DNA of 64,000 bases from Acidobacteriota bacterium (GTDB taxonomy: Bacteria; Acidobacteriota; Vicinamibacteria; Vicinamibacterales; JAKQTR01): contig JAPKZO010000024.1 in assembly GCA_026393755.1 (NCBI GenBank), positions 52,304 through 116,303 of the forward strand. Direction: 5' to 3'. Below the pieces are notes generated by a model that was not told the origin of the DNA, did not search any database, and saw only the letters and a list, made by a program, of their open reading frames with translations. Below are positions 8,895 to 18,584 of the stretch, in pieces. The first letter of the stretch is position 1. Each line of letters begins with the position of its first letter. Both the position numbers and the translations under genes were made by a program.

Positions 8895-9712
8895 AGCCCC
8901 ACACGCAGCAGCCGATCCTCCGCCGAATGCGGCTGACTCCGGCCGAGCGCCGAGCCATGACGTCTGCGGTGCTGGCGCGAACGACGGGGTCCGCGTGTCA
9001 GCGGGCACTGACCCTGATCGGTGGCCAGCCCGACAGCCCAATCGACAATCAGACGACGACGCTGATCGAGGGCCACCTCGAGCAGTGCGCAGCCTGTCAG
9101 GCCGTGGCGCAAACGCTGGCCGAGACGCGCGCGGTGCTCGCGACGCTGGCTGAGATCGAACCAGCAGCAGACTTCGCGACAGGCGTCGTTGCCGCGACGT
9201 CGGGCCGGCGGGCCGTCTCGCGGGGCGTGCCGTGGGTCTGGCTCGTCGAGCGCTGGGCCTGGGTCGAGACGTGTCGCGAGTGGGCAGGTTCGACGTGGGA
9301 ACGGGTGCTTGCCCGGCCGCGACTGAGCCTCGAGGCGGCCTATCTGGCCACCGTGCTGCTGGTGATCGTCGTCGGGAATCCCGCGCTTGTCGCGAATGCG
9401 ATCGGCGGACGCACGAACGGGATCGTGGCCGGCGAGACCACCTCCTCGGCCGGCGCTGGCGCCAGGCAGCAGGGTGCAATCTGGCAACGCGCCACATCCG
9501 CGGTGCCGGCGTATGTCGAACGCGCGATGCGGGAGATCGAGAGCAGGCAGGCGAGTGCCTCGAAGGGCTGGGCCTGGCTTGTCGATCGGACGTCGCACTG
9601 GGCGGCCTCGGCGTGGGACTGGCTGCGCGGGCTCTTTGGATGGGTCGAGGCGCAGACGGTGCCGCCCGCCCCGACCGAACCTGCGAACCCTCCTGTGCGT
9701 GGTAGTCAGTAG
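8891..9712 (+). CDS. Zinc-finger (zf-HC2) membrane anti-sigma factor
   Basis: 273 residues. The HxxxCxxC motif of ZAS anti-sigma factors is seen in GHLEQCAACQAV (about residues 58-69), preceded by a Cys at residue ~37. One hydrophobic helix (AAYLATVLLVIVVGNPALVA) sits near residues 150-170, with an extracytoplasmic tail rich in Ala and Trp. It overlaps the preceding sigma gene by ATGA, which is the usual arrangement for a cognate pair. It should bind the sigma factor at the inner membrane until released. The long C-terminal region with repeated WAW/W-x-W elements is the likely sensor; nothing more can be said. Confidence 0.8.
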   Translation: MKPHTQQPILRRMRLTPAERRAMTSAVLARTTGSACQRALTLIGGQPDSPIDNQTTTLIEGHLEQCAACQAVAQTLAETRAVLATLAEIEPAADFATGVVAATSGRRAVSRGVPWVWLVERWAWVETCREWAGSTWERVLARPRLSLEAAYLATVLLVIVVGNPALVANAIGGRTNGIVAGETTSSAGAGARQQGAIWQRATSAVPAYVERAMREIESRQASASKGWAWLVDRTSHWAASAWDWLRGLFGWVEAQTVPPAPTEPANPPVRGSQ

Positions 9713-9793
9713 CAGTGAGTACCGGAGCGAGGGTTCACTCGGATATCGGTGAAGAAGGCAAAGCGCCATGTTGCGGCGCGCGAGGAATCAATC

Positions 9794-10429
9794 ATGGATG
9801 CGACACACGATCAACAGCCCGTCGCCGACACACCGCCACCATTCGTGCGGAATGTACCCAGTGGCCTGGATGGTGCCAGGTGGGATCGCCAGACTGGCAT
9901 GGTTGCCGATCCACGGCGCAAGCACCCGCTGCTGGCCATCGTCTTGTCGGTGATGCCGGGACTCGGACAGATTTACGTGGGGTACTACCAGCAGGGAATC
10001 ACGCTCGTGATCATCGCGGGAGCGCTGGTGACTCTGTCGACACAGAATCGGTCATTCGGACTTCACGAGTTCATGCCGCTGCTCGTCATGTCGACGATGT
10101 TCACGTGGCTGTACAGCTGCGTGGACGCGGGGCGGCGAGCGTCTCTGTACAACCAGGCGCTCTCGGGCCTGCGGCCCATGGACCTGCCCGAGAACCAGCG
10201 GACGCCCGAGTGGCACGGCTCGCTTGTGGGCGGTGCATGCCTGGTCGTATTCGGGATCGTGCTGTTCATGCACACGATATTCGGCCTGCCGATGGAGTGG
10301 GTGACGCGATGGTGGCCGCTCGCGCTCGTGCTGGTCGGCGCCTGGCTGGTCTACGCCTCGATTCAGTCGCGCGCCGCCGACGCCGCGCCGCCGTCACAGC
10401 CATCCGACACCGGCAACCTGGAATCGTAA
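9794..10429 (+). CDS. Small multi-pass membrane protein (TM2-like plus LiaI-like region)
   Basis: Start chosen at ATG 9794, with GAGGAAT eight bases upstream; GTG 9749 in the same frame is an alternative without a good ribosome site. The protein has about 211 residues. The segment KHPLLAIVLSVMPGLGQIYV followed by GYYQQGITLVIIAG fits the TM2/DUF5683-like pattern of PGLGQ-Y-x-G. Two more hydrophobic helices near the C-terminus (VFGIVLFMHTIFGLP, WWPLALVLVGAWLVY) resemble the LiaI-type transmembrane pair. It follows the sigma/anti-sigma pair and may be a target or partner of that module. It ends 16 bases before the convergent TonB receptor gene. Specific role unknown. Confidence 0.72.
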   Translation: MDATHDQQPVADTPPPFVRNVPSGLDGARWDRQTGMVADPRRKHPLLAIVLSVMPGLGQIYVGYYQQGITLVIIAGALVTLSTQNRSFGLHEFMPLLVMSTMFTWLYSCVDAGRRASLYNQALSGLRPMDLPENQRTPEWHGSLVGGACLVVFGIVLFMHTIFGLPMEWVTRWWPLALVLVGAWLVYASIQSRAADAAPPSQPSDTGNLES

Positions 10430-10445
10430 GGGCGCTCGGCGCTGC

Positions 10446-13391
10446 TCAGTATCTGAATCCCAGCGTGAACGAGAACTCCCGGGGCGGCTGGTAGTCGCCG
10501 GGCGTCGTGGGTCTGCCGAAGTCCGGTCCCAATACATAGTTCACGCCCCGGACCGGCTGATCGGTGAACGGATTGAACGCGACGTAGGCCGTATTGTCGT
10601 TGCGCGTGAGCACGGTCCGGGACACATTGATGACGGCGGCGTGATTGAACACGTTCATGCAGTGCCCGCGGAAGAACAGCTGCACTTTCGTCTTCGTTCC
10701 GAACGTGCGATTGATGGTCATCGACACATCCGTGGCGTTGAGCGTCTCCGTGCGAAAGGCTCCGCGGCCGCTGAAGTAGTAGGGCACCGATGTCGGCGGC
10801 GTGACGTATCCGGGATTCGCCACGTACCCGCTCGGGTTGATGTTGCCCACCGCACTGTAGGGCCGTGGCGTGTCGACTCGCTGAATGATGGTCGCACTGA
10901 CGCGGCCCAGGAGTCTGGGGGCCGGCACATCGATCGTCGCCCACGTCCGCAGCTTGTGGCGCTGGTCGATCGCCAGCCAGCCGGTGGGCGAGTGCCACGT
11001 CGGGTCGCGGTACTCCGGGTAGTCGGTGTACGCGGCGGCATCGGGACCGATGCTGGTGGCGGTCTCTCCATCGGCATTGCCGCGCGCCCACGAGAGCGTA
11101 TATGAGGTCGACCACTGGATCCGCGATCCGAGCCGGTACGAAGCCAGGGCGTTGACGGCCCCGTAGGTCCGCGCCACCTGGTTCGCGTTGGTCACGATCA
11201 GCAGGTCGTAGACGTGGCCCAGCCCGTCGCTGACGCGGCCCGTCGACATGTCACGCCGGTTCGCGTAGAAGTTGCCGGACGTACGGTAGACGCCGTCCAT
11301 GCGCAACGATCCACTGTCTCCCAGCCGGCGAGTGAGGCCGAGAGCCAACTCGTCCGCATGGGGCGGGCGGAGCGATGAGGCGATCCGGCTCGTGAGGCCG
11401 GGAATGCTCGGTGCGCTTCGCGGCGTCCGACTGGTCCCGCCGTTGGCCGTGAACCAGCCGAACAGCGTCTTGAGCGCGTCGGTCGACACAACCGTTGCGG
11501 AGGCGGCATTGACGGCCGGGCCGAGGTAGTCGTAGACGAACGTCGCCGGCCGCCCGCCGGACGAGGCCGAATCGGCAATGGCCGAATTGATCGCTGTCAC
11601 GTAGCGCGCGACCGCCGCATTGAGCAGCCATCGGCCGTCGCCCCGCACATCCCAGGTGAACCCGACGCGCGGACTGAATTCATAGTTATGGACCACGCTT
11701 GCGCCAAGGCTGTCCTTGTCGGCATCGTAGTCGTACCGCACACCCAACCTGGCGGTCATCCGCCGGTTCACCCGCCAGGTGTCTGCGAGGAATCCTGACA
11801 GCGTGCGCAGATCGTTGCCAGCCGCGCTCTTCAGGATCGGCGTCCAGTAGATCCACGTGGTCTTGTCCGACAGAAACACCGGGTAGATCTGTCCGCCGAC
11901 AAGGCTCGACCGCGTCGCCAGCACGCGAAAACTACTGCCGCTCTGGTAACTGTTGTTCCGGCGGGACTCCTGAAACGCGTCGATGCCCGCGGTCACTTCA
12001 TGCGTACCGCGCGTGCGAGTCGATCTGGTGAACCAGACCTTGGCGACCAGGTTCTGGTTGTCGCGTTCGTCATCCGATCCCGGGCATACCGCGCACCCGA
12101 AGGGCGAATTGAATCGCGCGCTCGATCGCGAACGGTCCCAGATCGGCGTACCGCCTCCGGCCAGCGTCGTCTCCTGCGAGCCAACATTGGTCATCGTCAT
12201 TTGCCGGTTGGAGTACCGCGCCTCGACGAGCATGCGCGATCCGACGGTGGCGTTGTAACTGCCGGCGTAGAGCGTCTCAGGGGTGGCGTCGTTGTACAGA
12301 CTGGCCAGATCCATCACCGCGCCGTTGGCGACGCGCGTGCGACGGTCGTCGACGCGGTAGTAGAAGAGACGGACGGTCCGCCGTTTTGATGGCGACCAGC
12401 TCACTTTGCCTTCGTAGTGCTGCTGCGTGTCCCCGAAGACGTAGTTGATCCTGGTATAAGGCAGGATCCGATTCTGCTCATTCTTCTCGAGCTTGATGGC
12501 GCCGAAGTACCAGAGATGGTCCTTTCGGATCGGCCCGCCGATGGTGGTCTCGAGCGTCGGCATGCGCCGATTGATCGTCCTGTCGCCTCCAAACGGGGTC
12601 AGGGCGCGCCAGCCGTCGTTGGTGAATCCGGCGCGGAACGAGAGGGCCAGCTTGTTGGTGCCCGATTTGGTGATGCTGTTGACGACCCCGCCCTGAAAGC
12701 GGCCGAACTCGGCCGCCACGCTGCTGGCGGCCACCCTGGTCTCCTGCAGCGCATCGGCGATCAGGAATGGCCGTGCCTGCTGGCGGAGGTTCTCGTTGAT
12801 GACGAACCCGTCGATCAGAAACAGGTTGCCGAACGATGGCGCCCCCGACATCGTGATGGCGCCTCCAGGCCCGTTCGCGTTCACGCCAGGCGCCAGCGTG
12901 ATCCGGGCCTCGAGCGATCCGTCGATGGGCATCAGCTCGAACATCGAGATCCCGAACGACGTCCCCTGGGGCAGCTCGGGATCGAAGCCGAGCGGCGCCG
13001 GCTCAGGAGTGACGGTAATGGTGGCTGGAATGGACGCAATCGAGAGTTCCACTGAGAGGATCGTCGGGGCGTCAGCCTGCACGACGATCTTGCGTCGCCG
13101 GGTTTCGAAGCCCACCAGTTCGAACGTCACGTCGCAGGCACCCGGCATCACCGGACGCAACGCGTAGGTGCCGTCCCTGCCTGTCAGCACCGCCACCGGG
13201 CGCCCGGCCTGTGTCGTCGCCGTGACGCGGACGCCCGCCAGGCGCAATCCGCTGGGATCGGTGACATCACCCGCAAGCGAACCTGCCGGTCCGATCTGCG
13301 CCGACACACCGGCGCAGGCCGAAACGATCACGATCGCGGCGACCAGGTTGCGGAACTCTGTCACGCACCAACGCACCGACGGGAAAGGCAA
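10446..13391 (-). CDS. TonB-dependent receptor, Oar-like, with carboxypeptidase-regulatory N-terminal domain
   Basis: 981 residues. After a signal sequence (LVAAIVIVSACAGVSA) comes a carboxypeptidase-regulatory-like sandwich (GSLAGDVTDPSGLRLAGVRV, GRDGTYALRPVMPG). The plug follows (LFLIDGFVINENLRQQ, EFGRFQGGVVNSITKSGTN), then a long beta-barrel, and the protein finishes with the outer-membrane signature FTLGFRY (terminal aromatic). This layout is the commonest receptor type in Acidobacteria. The transported ligand cannot be told. No SusD partner gene is next to it, which argues against a classic polysaccharide-utilisation locus. The start is uncertain; an internal GTG (VTEFRNLV) would give a tidier signal peptide. 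Confidence 0.88.
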   Translation of the reverse strand: MPFPSVRWCVTEFRNLVAAIVIVSACAGVSAQIGPAGSLAGDVTDPSGLRLAGVRVTATTQAGRPVAVLTGRDGTYALRPVMPGACDVTFELVGFETRRRKIVVQADAPTILSVELSIASIPATITVTPEPAPLGFDPELPQGTSFGISMFELMPIDGSLEARITLAPGVNANGPGGAITMSGAPSFGNLFLIDGFVINENLRQQARPFLIADALQETRVAASSVAAEFGRFQGGVVNSITKSGTNKLALSFRAGFTNDGWRALTPFGGDRTINRRMPTLETTIGGPIRKDHLWYFGAIKLEKNEQNRILPYTRINYVFGDTQQHYEGKVSWSPSKRRTVRLFYYRVDDRRTRVANGAVMDLASLYNDATPETLYAGSYNATVGSRMLVEARYSNRQMTMTNVGSQETTLAGGGTPIWDRSRSSARFNSPFGCAVCPGSDDERDNQNLVAKVWFTRSTRTRGTHEVTAGIDAFQESRRNNSYQSGSSFRVLATRSSLVGGQIYPVFLSDKTTWIYWTPILKSAAGNDLRTLSGFLADTWRVNRRMTARLGVRYDYDADKDSLGASVVHNYEFSPRVGFTWDVRGDGRWLLNAAVARYVTAINSAIADSASSGGRPATFVYDYLGPAVNAASATVVSTDALKTLFGWFTANGGTSRTPRSAPSIPGLTSRIASSLRPPHADELALGLTRRLGDSGSLRMDGVYRTSGNFYANRRDMSTGRVSDGLGHVYDLLIVTNANQVARTYGAVNALASYRLGSRIQWSTSYTLSWARGNADGETATSIGPDAAAYTDYPEYRDPTWHSPTGWLAIDQRHKLRTWATIDVPAPRLLGRVSATIIQRVDTPRPYSAVGNINPSGYVANPGYVTPPTSVPYYFSGRGAFRTETLNATDVSMTINRTFGTKTKVQLFFRGHCMNVFNHAAVINVSRTVLTRNDNTAYVAFNPFTDQPVRGVNYVLGPDFGRPTTPGDYQPPREFSFTLGFRY

Positions 13392-13461
13392 TGCGCGCTC
13401 CGATCCGCAGGACTGAGAGAAGATGGCCGAGCGCGCATTCTATCGTCAATGTCCGCGTCAG

Positions 13462-14379
13462 TCACGCCGGAAACAGGCCCTCGATCGAGAGGTAGCGCTC
13501 GCCGGTGTCGTAGCAGAACGTCAGGATGCGCGCGCCGTCAGCCACGCTGGGCAACTTGGACGCGACCGCGGCCAGTGCAGAACCTGAGGAGACCCCGATG
13601 AAGAGGCCCTCCTCCCGGGCGGCGCGAGCAGCGTATGTGAACGAATCCTCTTCGCTCACCTGGATGACGCCGTCGAGGATGTCGCGATGGAGGTTGACCG
13701 GCACGAAGCCCGCGCCGAGTCCCTGCAGCTTGTGGGGCCCGGGCGCCCCGCCCGAGAGGACAGCCGATTTCGCGGGCTCGACGGCAAACACCTTCAGCCG
13801 AGGCATCAGCGGCTTGAGCACCTCCGCCACCCCGGTGATGTGGCCGCCCGTTCCGACGCCCGTGATCAGGTAGTCGAGCCCGTCGGGGAAGTCCTGGAGA
13901 ATTTCCCGCGCGGTCGTTCGCTGATGCGCGGCAATGTTGGCCGGGTTGTCGAATTGCTGGGGCATCCAGGCGCCTGGCGTGTCGGCCACCAGTTGCGATG
14001 CCCGTTCGATCGCGCCCTTCATGCCCTGCTCGCGAGGGGTGAGGTCGAGTGTGGCGCCGTAGGCGGTCATGATCCGGCGCCGCTCGACGGACATGGAGTC
14101 AGGCATCACGAGAATCAGCCGATAGCCCTTCACGGCCGCGACCATCGCCAGCCCGATGCCGGTATTGCCCGACGTGGGTTCGATGATGACCGTGCCTGGC
14201 TTCAGCAGGCCGCGCACCTCCGCGTCTTCGATCATCGAGAGCGCGATCCGATCCTTGATGCTGCCCCCAGGGTTGGCTCGTTCCATCTTCATCCAGACTT
14301 CGACTCGCGAATCGAAGAGGCGGCGGATGCGGACGTGGGGCGTGCTGCCAATCGTGTCGAGAATGGTCTGGGCGTTCAT
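13462..14379 (-). CDS. cysK: Cysteine synthase A (O-acetylserine sulfhydrylase)
   Basis: 305 residues, family-normal length. PLP-binding lysine in [15 protein letters not shown]; phosphate/substrate loop [14 protein letters not shown]; a second loop [18 protein letters not shown]; and [10 protein letters not shown] near the C-terminus. The enzyme makes cysteine from O-acetylserine and sulfide in the cytoplasm. It normally works with serine acetyltransferase. A gene start for that partner lies immediately upstream on the same strand but is cut short (see the 14,390-14,704 entry), so acetylserine must come from another locus or the loss is recent. Identification is firm. Confidence 0.93.
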   Translation of the reverse strand: MNAQTILDTIGSTPHVRIRRLFDSRVEVWMKMERANPGGSIKDRIALSMIEDAEVRGLLKPGTVIIEPTSGNTGIGLAMVAAVKGYRLILVMPDSMSVERRRIMTAYGATLDLTPREQGMKGAIERASQLVADTPGAWMPQQFDNPANIAAHQRTTAREILQDFPDGLDYLITGVGTGGHITGVAEVLKPLMPRLKVFAVEPAKSAVLSGGAPGPHKLQGLGAGFVPVNLHRDILDGVIQVSEEDSFTYAARAAREEGLFIGVSSGSALAAVASKLPSVADGARILTFCYDTGERYLSIEGLFPA

Positions 14380-14389
14380 GACGGTCCCT

Positions 14390-14704
14390 CAATGTCGAGT
14401 GCAGGTCAGAGCGTGAGTCGTGAATGGCCGGCAACTGGTTCACGAACGCCCGCGCTCTGTCAGTGGCATCGTCGTCCACGTACCCGGTTTCGAGCATGAA
14501 GTGGCGCAGCGATTCCTGCAGCCGGGCCAGTTCGGCCTCCACGCCCTGAGTGTCGCAGCGGCGCTGCGACGCAAAGTGCGGGAATAACAGCGCCAGCGCG
14601 TCGGTCACGAAATCGGTGGCCAACACATCAGCGCGGAAGGGAAGATGGTAGGCTCCGCGCGCAGCACACACCTTACTGATCCAGGACTCAATGAACGGTG
14701 ACAT
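14390..14704 (-). pseudogene. N-terminal stump of a serine O-acetyltransferase (EpsC/CysE type)
   Basis: From ATG 14704 the frame reads MSPFIESWISKVCAARGAYH, then ADVLATDFVTDALALLFPHF, VEAELARLQESLRHFM, and FVNQLPAIHDS. These fit the helical N-terminal domain of EpsC-type serine acetyltransferases, which normally continues into the DGDPAA segment and a left-handed beta-helix. Here the frame continues out of register through the start of cysK to about 14,099, with no hexapeptide repeats. The catalytic domain is therefore missing. An internal deletion fusing the gene start to the cysK leader is the simplest explanation. The assignment rests on a short domain plus the cysK neighbour. Confidence 0.55.
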
Positions 14705-14804
14705 TCAGGGCCTCACCCGTATAGACGCTGTAGACGCGCCCGAAGGCCCAAGAAAGGTCCTGTCAGCTTGCGTCACGGCCCCCACATCGTCGAGAATCGT
14801 GCGC

Positions 14805-15845
14805 ATGTTCAAACGCACTTTCGCAGCGTCCGCCCTGCTCGGTCTCGTGATTGCCCAGACGGTCGCGGCCCAGGCGCCGAAGCCGAAGACACATCGCCTC
14901 GAGGCCACTCCCGAGACAGTCGCCTACGGCTACTACTGGTCCGAGGCCAGACCCGTGCTTCGAATTGCGTCAGGCGACATCATCGACGTCGACACGCTGT
15001 TGGCAAGTAATCCCACGGCGCTGGGGCGTGCAGGAGTGCCGCCGGAGAAGATCCAGGAGTCGCTCAAGGCGATCACCGCCCACGTGACCGGTGACAGGCG
15101 CGGGCCAGGCGGCCACATCCTCACGGGACCGGTCTACGTCGAAGGCGCCGAACCTGGTGACGCGCTCGAGGTGAAGATTCTCTCGATCGATTTCCCGATT
15201 GACTACGGCTACAACGGCTGCAGCGGGTTCGTGCCCGAGAATTGCGACAAGGCCGCGGGCATGAAGATCATCCCGATCGACAAGAAGAAGATGACGGCTG
15301 CGTACCTGCCGGGTATTGTCATTCCGCTCCGGCCGTTCTACGGCAGCATGGGGGTGGCGCCTGCGCCTGCACTGGGCCGCGTCAGCAGCGTTCCGCCGGG
15401 CCGGCACGCGGGCAACATCGACAACCGCGAGTTGATCGCAGGTTCGATCGTGTACATCCCGGTATTCGTGCCTGGTGCGCTCTTCGAGGTTGGTGACGGC
15501 CACGCGGCACAGGGCGATGGCGAGGTCGACCAGACAGCGATCGAGACGTCGCTCCGTGGCCGGCTGCAGCTCACCGTGCGGAAGGGCATGAAGCTGGCCT
15601 GGCCGCGCGCGGAGACCCCGACAGACTACATCGCCATGGCGACGGATCCTGACCTGAAGGTCGCGACGTCAGCAGCCATCCAGGAGATGGTGAACTACCT
15701 GGTGGACGCGAAGGGCCTGACCGCTCACCAGGCGTATCAACTCACGAGCATCGCCGGCAACGTCGCCATCACACAACTGGTCGACAAGCCGAATCTCGGC
15801 GTCCACGTGCGGATGCCGAAGAGCATCTTCAAGCCGACACTATAA
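14805..15845 (+). CDS. Secreted acetamidase/formamidase family protein
   Basis: Start placed at ATG 14805, which gives a signal peptide (MFKRTFAASALLGLVIAQTV, then AAQA). The mature part shows family hallmarks: LRIASGDIIDVDTL, TGPVYVEGAEPGDALEVKIL, SVPPGRHAGNIDNRELIAGS, FEVGDGHAAQGDGEVDQTAI. The His and Asp residues in GDGHAAQGDGEV belong to the metal/active-site region of the acetamidase/formamidase fold. Family members hydrolyse short amides, but many exported acidobacterial homologues are uncharacterised. It stands alone, divergent from the cysK locus and convergent with the S9 peptidase gene. Confidence 0.85.
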   Translation: MFKRTFAASALLGLVIAQTVAAQAPKPKTHRLEATPETVAYGYYWSEARPVLRIASGDIIDVDTLLASNPTALGRAGVPPEKIQESLKAITAHVTGDRRGPGGHILTGPVYVEGAEPGDALEVKILSIDFPIDYGYNGCSGFVPENCDKAAGMKIIPIDKKKMTAAYLPGIVIPLRPFYGSMGVAPAPALGRVSSVPPGRHAGNIDNRELIAGSIVYIPVFVPGALFEVGDGHAAQGDGEVDQTAIETSLRGRLQLTVRKGMKLAWPRAETPTDYIAMATDPDLKVATSAAIQEMVNYLVDAKGLTAHQAYQLTSIAGNVAITQLVDKPNLGVHVRMPKSIFKPTL

Positions 15846-15874
15846 TCCGGCGATCTCGCTTCACCCGGCAGCGT

Positions 15875-18202
15875 CTATTTCGACGCTCCCGCTCCCAGGA
15901 ACTTCTGCAGGAACCCGTCCATCCGGCCAAGCAATTGCAGCCACCGGCTGTAGAGCAGCGAGTCGTGCACATCGTCCGGGTAGACGATGAGCTCGGTGTA
16001 GACGTCACGCTGGCGCAGGAGCTGAACGAGCCCGACCGTTTGTGAGAAGGCCACGTTGCGGTCGTCGTCGCCCTGGATGAGGAGCACCGGCGACTTCCAC
16101 TTGTCGATCTGCGAGATGGCCGACGACTGATACGAGAGATCGTTTGGATCGAGCGAACTGCCGTAGAGGTGCACGCCGGCATAGTCGACGCCGGCGGCGA
16201 AGATGTCGGAGTTGCGGGCCAGCGCCTGAGCGGTCAGCAGGCCCCCGTACGAGAGGCCATAGATACCGACGCGCGCGGGATCGACGTCCGGCCGAGACTG
16301 CAGGTACTTCGCGCCCGCAACCACGTCCTGATATTCCGAGTTGCCGCGCGCCTCCGTGTTGGCGGCGGTGCGGAACGATCGCCCGTACCCGACGCCGCTC
16401 CGGTAGTTGACCGACAGCACGACGTAGCCGTGAGCCGCGAGCCACTGGTTGGTGGCGTAGAACTGGTGGTAGACGTAGCGGTAATGGTAACCGAGCAGCA
16501 TCTGCCGCGACGGTCCGCCGTGTACGAAGATCATTGCCGGCCGCCTCTCGCCGGGCTTGATGTCTTTGGGCAGAAACAGTTGATTGGGGATCTTGAGCCC
16601 GTCCGGCGCGGTCGTTGTGATGAGCTGTGGCTCGACGTGTGCCGCGGTTGGAAATCCCGGGCGCGATGTCGGGAAGACGATCTTCTGCGCGGCCGCCGGG
16701 GACTGGAGGGGCCAGATCCCGAGAGACTGCGGCATGTTCCACGTGGCGCTCAACGTCGCCAGTGTCTTGCCCGACGCGAGCGGAGCCGGGTACGTTTCGA
16801 TGCCGGCGCCCGTCGTGACTTGTTTCGGCTCGCCGCCCGAGGTCGGGACGGCCCAGATGTGCCGCCGCTCGATGTCCTTCGCGTTGGTGCAATAGAAGAA
16901 CGTCTTCCCGTCGTGCGAGACGATCACCGAGGTCTGATCCTCGATGATGCCGTCGGTGGTAGTGAGTAGCACCGGCGAGGTGTTCGGCTTCGTGAGGTCG
17001 AGGCTGTAGTACCGATCCCACTCATCCTGCGGGAGGGCGAGCGCCGCCTGAGGCTCGGTCGATGGTGCCGCAGAACCGCGCCCCCCGCGTCCGCCACCGA
17101 CGGTGAGGGGGAAGACGATGAGGTCGCCCGCCCATCGGATGCTGTTCACGGTCGCGAAGAGACGGTCGTTGGGTTGATTGTGCCAGACCTCGTGGCCCTC
17201 GCCGCTGGCCGCATCCGCGACCCAGATGGACTGCGTATATCCGCCCTTGAAAGTCGCGCGCACCAGGCCCGGCACCTGTGCCGCCGCTGCCGCGACGGGC
17301 GAGCCTGCTCCGCGCCCCTGTCCGCCGCCTCCCGTCCGGCCCGTCGTCGCGGCCGCTTGAGACGCCGGTCCGGGCGGCACCCCGATTCCGCCGCCGCCCG
17401 CCTGCGACTGCTGTCCGAACGGCGTGCCAGGCCGGCGCGTGAAGACGACACGCTGGCTGTCGGCCGACCAGACCGGATTCGTGTCGAAGTCCACGCTCGG
17501 CGCCAGATACGTCACCGATCGCGTCTTTACGTGATAGACCGTCACGAAGCTGTGATCGCCACGGTTGCTCACAAAGGCGATCCTGTTCCCGTCCGGCGAC
17601 CACAACGGTCCACTGTTGGTTCCGTACTGGGTGATGAACGGCTTCTCCCCTCGATCCATCTCGGTGGCTGGCTTCACCTGGGTCACAGCGGCGCGGTAGA
17701 TCTGGCCGTCTCTGACAATCAGGACCCACCGCCCGTCCGGCGACAACTGCGGGTTGCTGCCTTCGGCCACCCGCCACGAGACGCCCGGACTCGCGATGCG
17801 CGCCGCCCAGACCGCCTCGTCGGGGCCGTTCGGGTCGCTTGCCGGATTCGCGTGCCAGCCCGCACGATTGGCCGCGCTGCCTCGCACGAACACCACTGTC
17901 GATCCGTCGGCGGAGATGCGGACGGCCGTCAGATCGACGCCATCATCCTTCAGGTAGTTCGTCAGCCGAACCGGCGTGAACGCCGCAGCCGCCGCCGTGT
18001 AGACGTTGCGTTTCCCCTCTTCGAACGCTATCCACGCGATCCGATCCACGTTTCTGGCTGCCACCACCTCGATTGGCGACGCGGAACTGAGGAACTGCGC
18101 GATTGTCGGTGCCGATCCGGTCTGAGCCCAGGTCGGGAGAAGCGCCGTGACGAGGAGCGTCATCGCCAGCGGGACGACATAGAGGTAGCGAGGGAGACGC
18201 AT
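15875..18202 (-). CDS. Secreted S9 family (prolyl oligopeptidase/DPP-like) peptidase
   Basis: Start at ATG 18202, with GGAGG six bases upstream; a signal peptide follows (RLPRYLYVVPLAMTLLVTAL, then LPTWA). The N-terminal two thirds are WD40-like beta-propeller repeats of the Tol-B/PD40 type (AVRISADGSTVVFVRGS, PQLSPDGRWVLIVRDG, SGPLWSPDGNRIAFVSN). A Gly/Gln/Ala-rich insertion is near residues 300-330. The C-terminal alpha/beta hydrolase has the nucleophile elbow GIYGLSYGGLL, Asp in GDDDRNVAF, and His in PDDVHDSLL. It cleaves oligopeptides in the periplasm. About 775 residues, as expected. Confidence 0.9.
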   Translation of the reverse strand: MRLPRYLYVVPLAMTLLVTALLPTWAQTGSAPTIAQFLSSASPIEVVAARNVDRIAWIAFEEGKRNVYTAAAAAFTPVRLTNYLKDDGVDLTAVRISADGSTVVFVRGSAANRAGWHANPASDPNGPDEAVWAARIASPGVSWRVAEGSNPQLSPDGRWVLIVRDGQIYRAAVTQVKPATEMDRGEKPFITQYGTNSGPLWSPDGNRIAFVSNRGDHSFVTVYHVKTRSVTYLAPSVDFDTNPVWSADSQRVVFTRRPGTPFGQQSQAGGGGIGVPPGPASQAAATTGRTGGGGQGRGAGSPVAAAAAQVPGLVRATFKGGYTQSIWVADAASGEGHEVWHNQPNDRLFATVNSIRWAGDLIVFPLTVGGGRGGRGSAAPSTEPQAALALPQDEWDRYYSLDLTKPNTSPVLLTTTDGIIEDQTSVIVSHDGKTFFYCTNAKDIERRHIWAVPTSGGEPKQVTTGAGIETYPAPLASGKTLATLSATWNMPQSLGIWPLQSPAAAQKIVFPTSRPGFPTAAHVEPQLITTTAPDGLKIPNQLFLPKDIKPGERRPAMIFVHGGPSRQMLLGYHYRYVYHQFYATNQWLAAHGYVVLSVNYRSGVGYGRSFRTAANTEARGNSEYQDVVAGAKYLQSRPDVDPARVGIYGLSYGGLLTAQALARNSDIFAAGVDYAGVHLYGSSLDPNDLSYQSSAISQIDKWKSPVLLIQGDDDRNVAFSQTVGLVQLLRQRDVYTELIVYPDDVHDSLLYSRWLQLLGRMDGFLQKFLGAGASK

Positions 18203-18310
18203 CGTATTCCTCCGTGGGTACTCGACAGGGCGTCTGAGCCGTTGAGGTCGCGGTGAGCTTACCACCAGCCAACCAACCCGACAACGCGGAGCCGGGCAGG
18301 CGGAACGTCG

Positions 18311-18562
18311 AAGCACATCAGCACAAGTTACGTGGAGCGCCAGAACCTCACGATGCGGATGTCCATGCGCCGGTTCACGCGCCTGACGAACGGATCTTCA
18401 AAGAAGGTCGAGAACCACACGGCGGCGGCTGCCATCCACTATATGCACTACAACCTCGCGCGGATTCATCAGACGCTCGGTGTGACTCCAGCGATGGAAG
18501 CCCGACTCGCGAATCACGTGTGGAGTCTCGATGAAACCGTCAGTCTGCTCGAACGCGCCTGA
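18311..18562 (+). pseudogene. C-terminal remnant of an IS1-family-like transposase
   Basis: The frame reads [58 protein letters not shown]. This is the C-terminal end of the DDE transposases annotated as IS1-family in many genomes, including the catalytic E region (YVERQN). The upstream two thirds are absent: the S9 peptidase upstream region begins directly before it. No inverted repeats were found. It sits right before the methyltransferase gene, marking an old insertion point. Confidence 0.72.
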
Positions 18563-18584
18563 CTCGGGCTACAATCGGCCCGAC

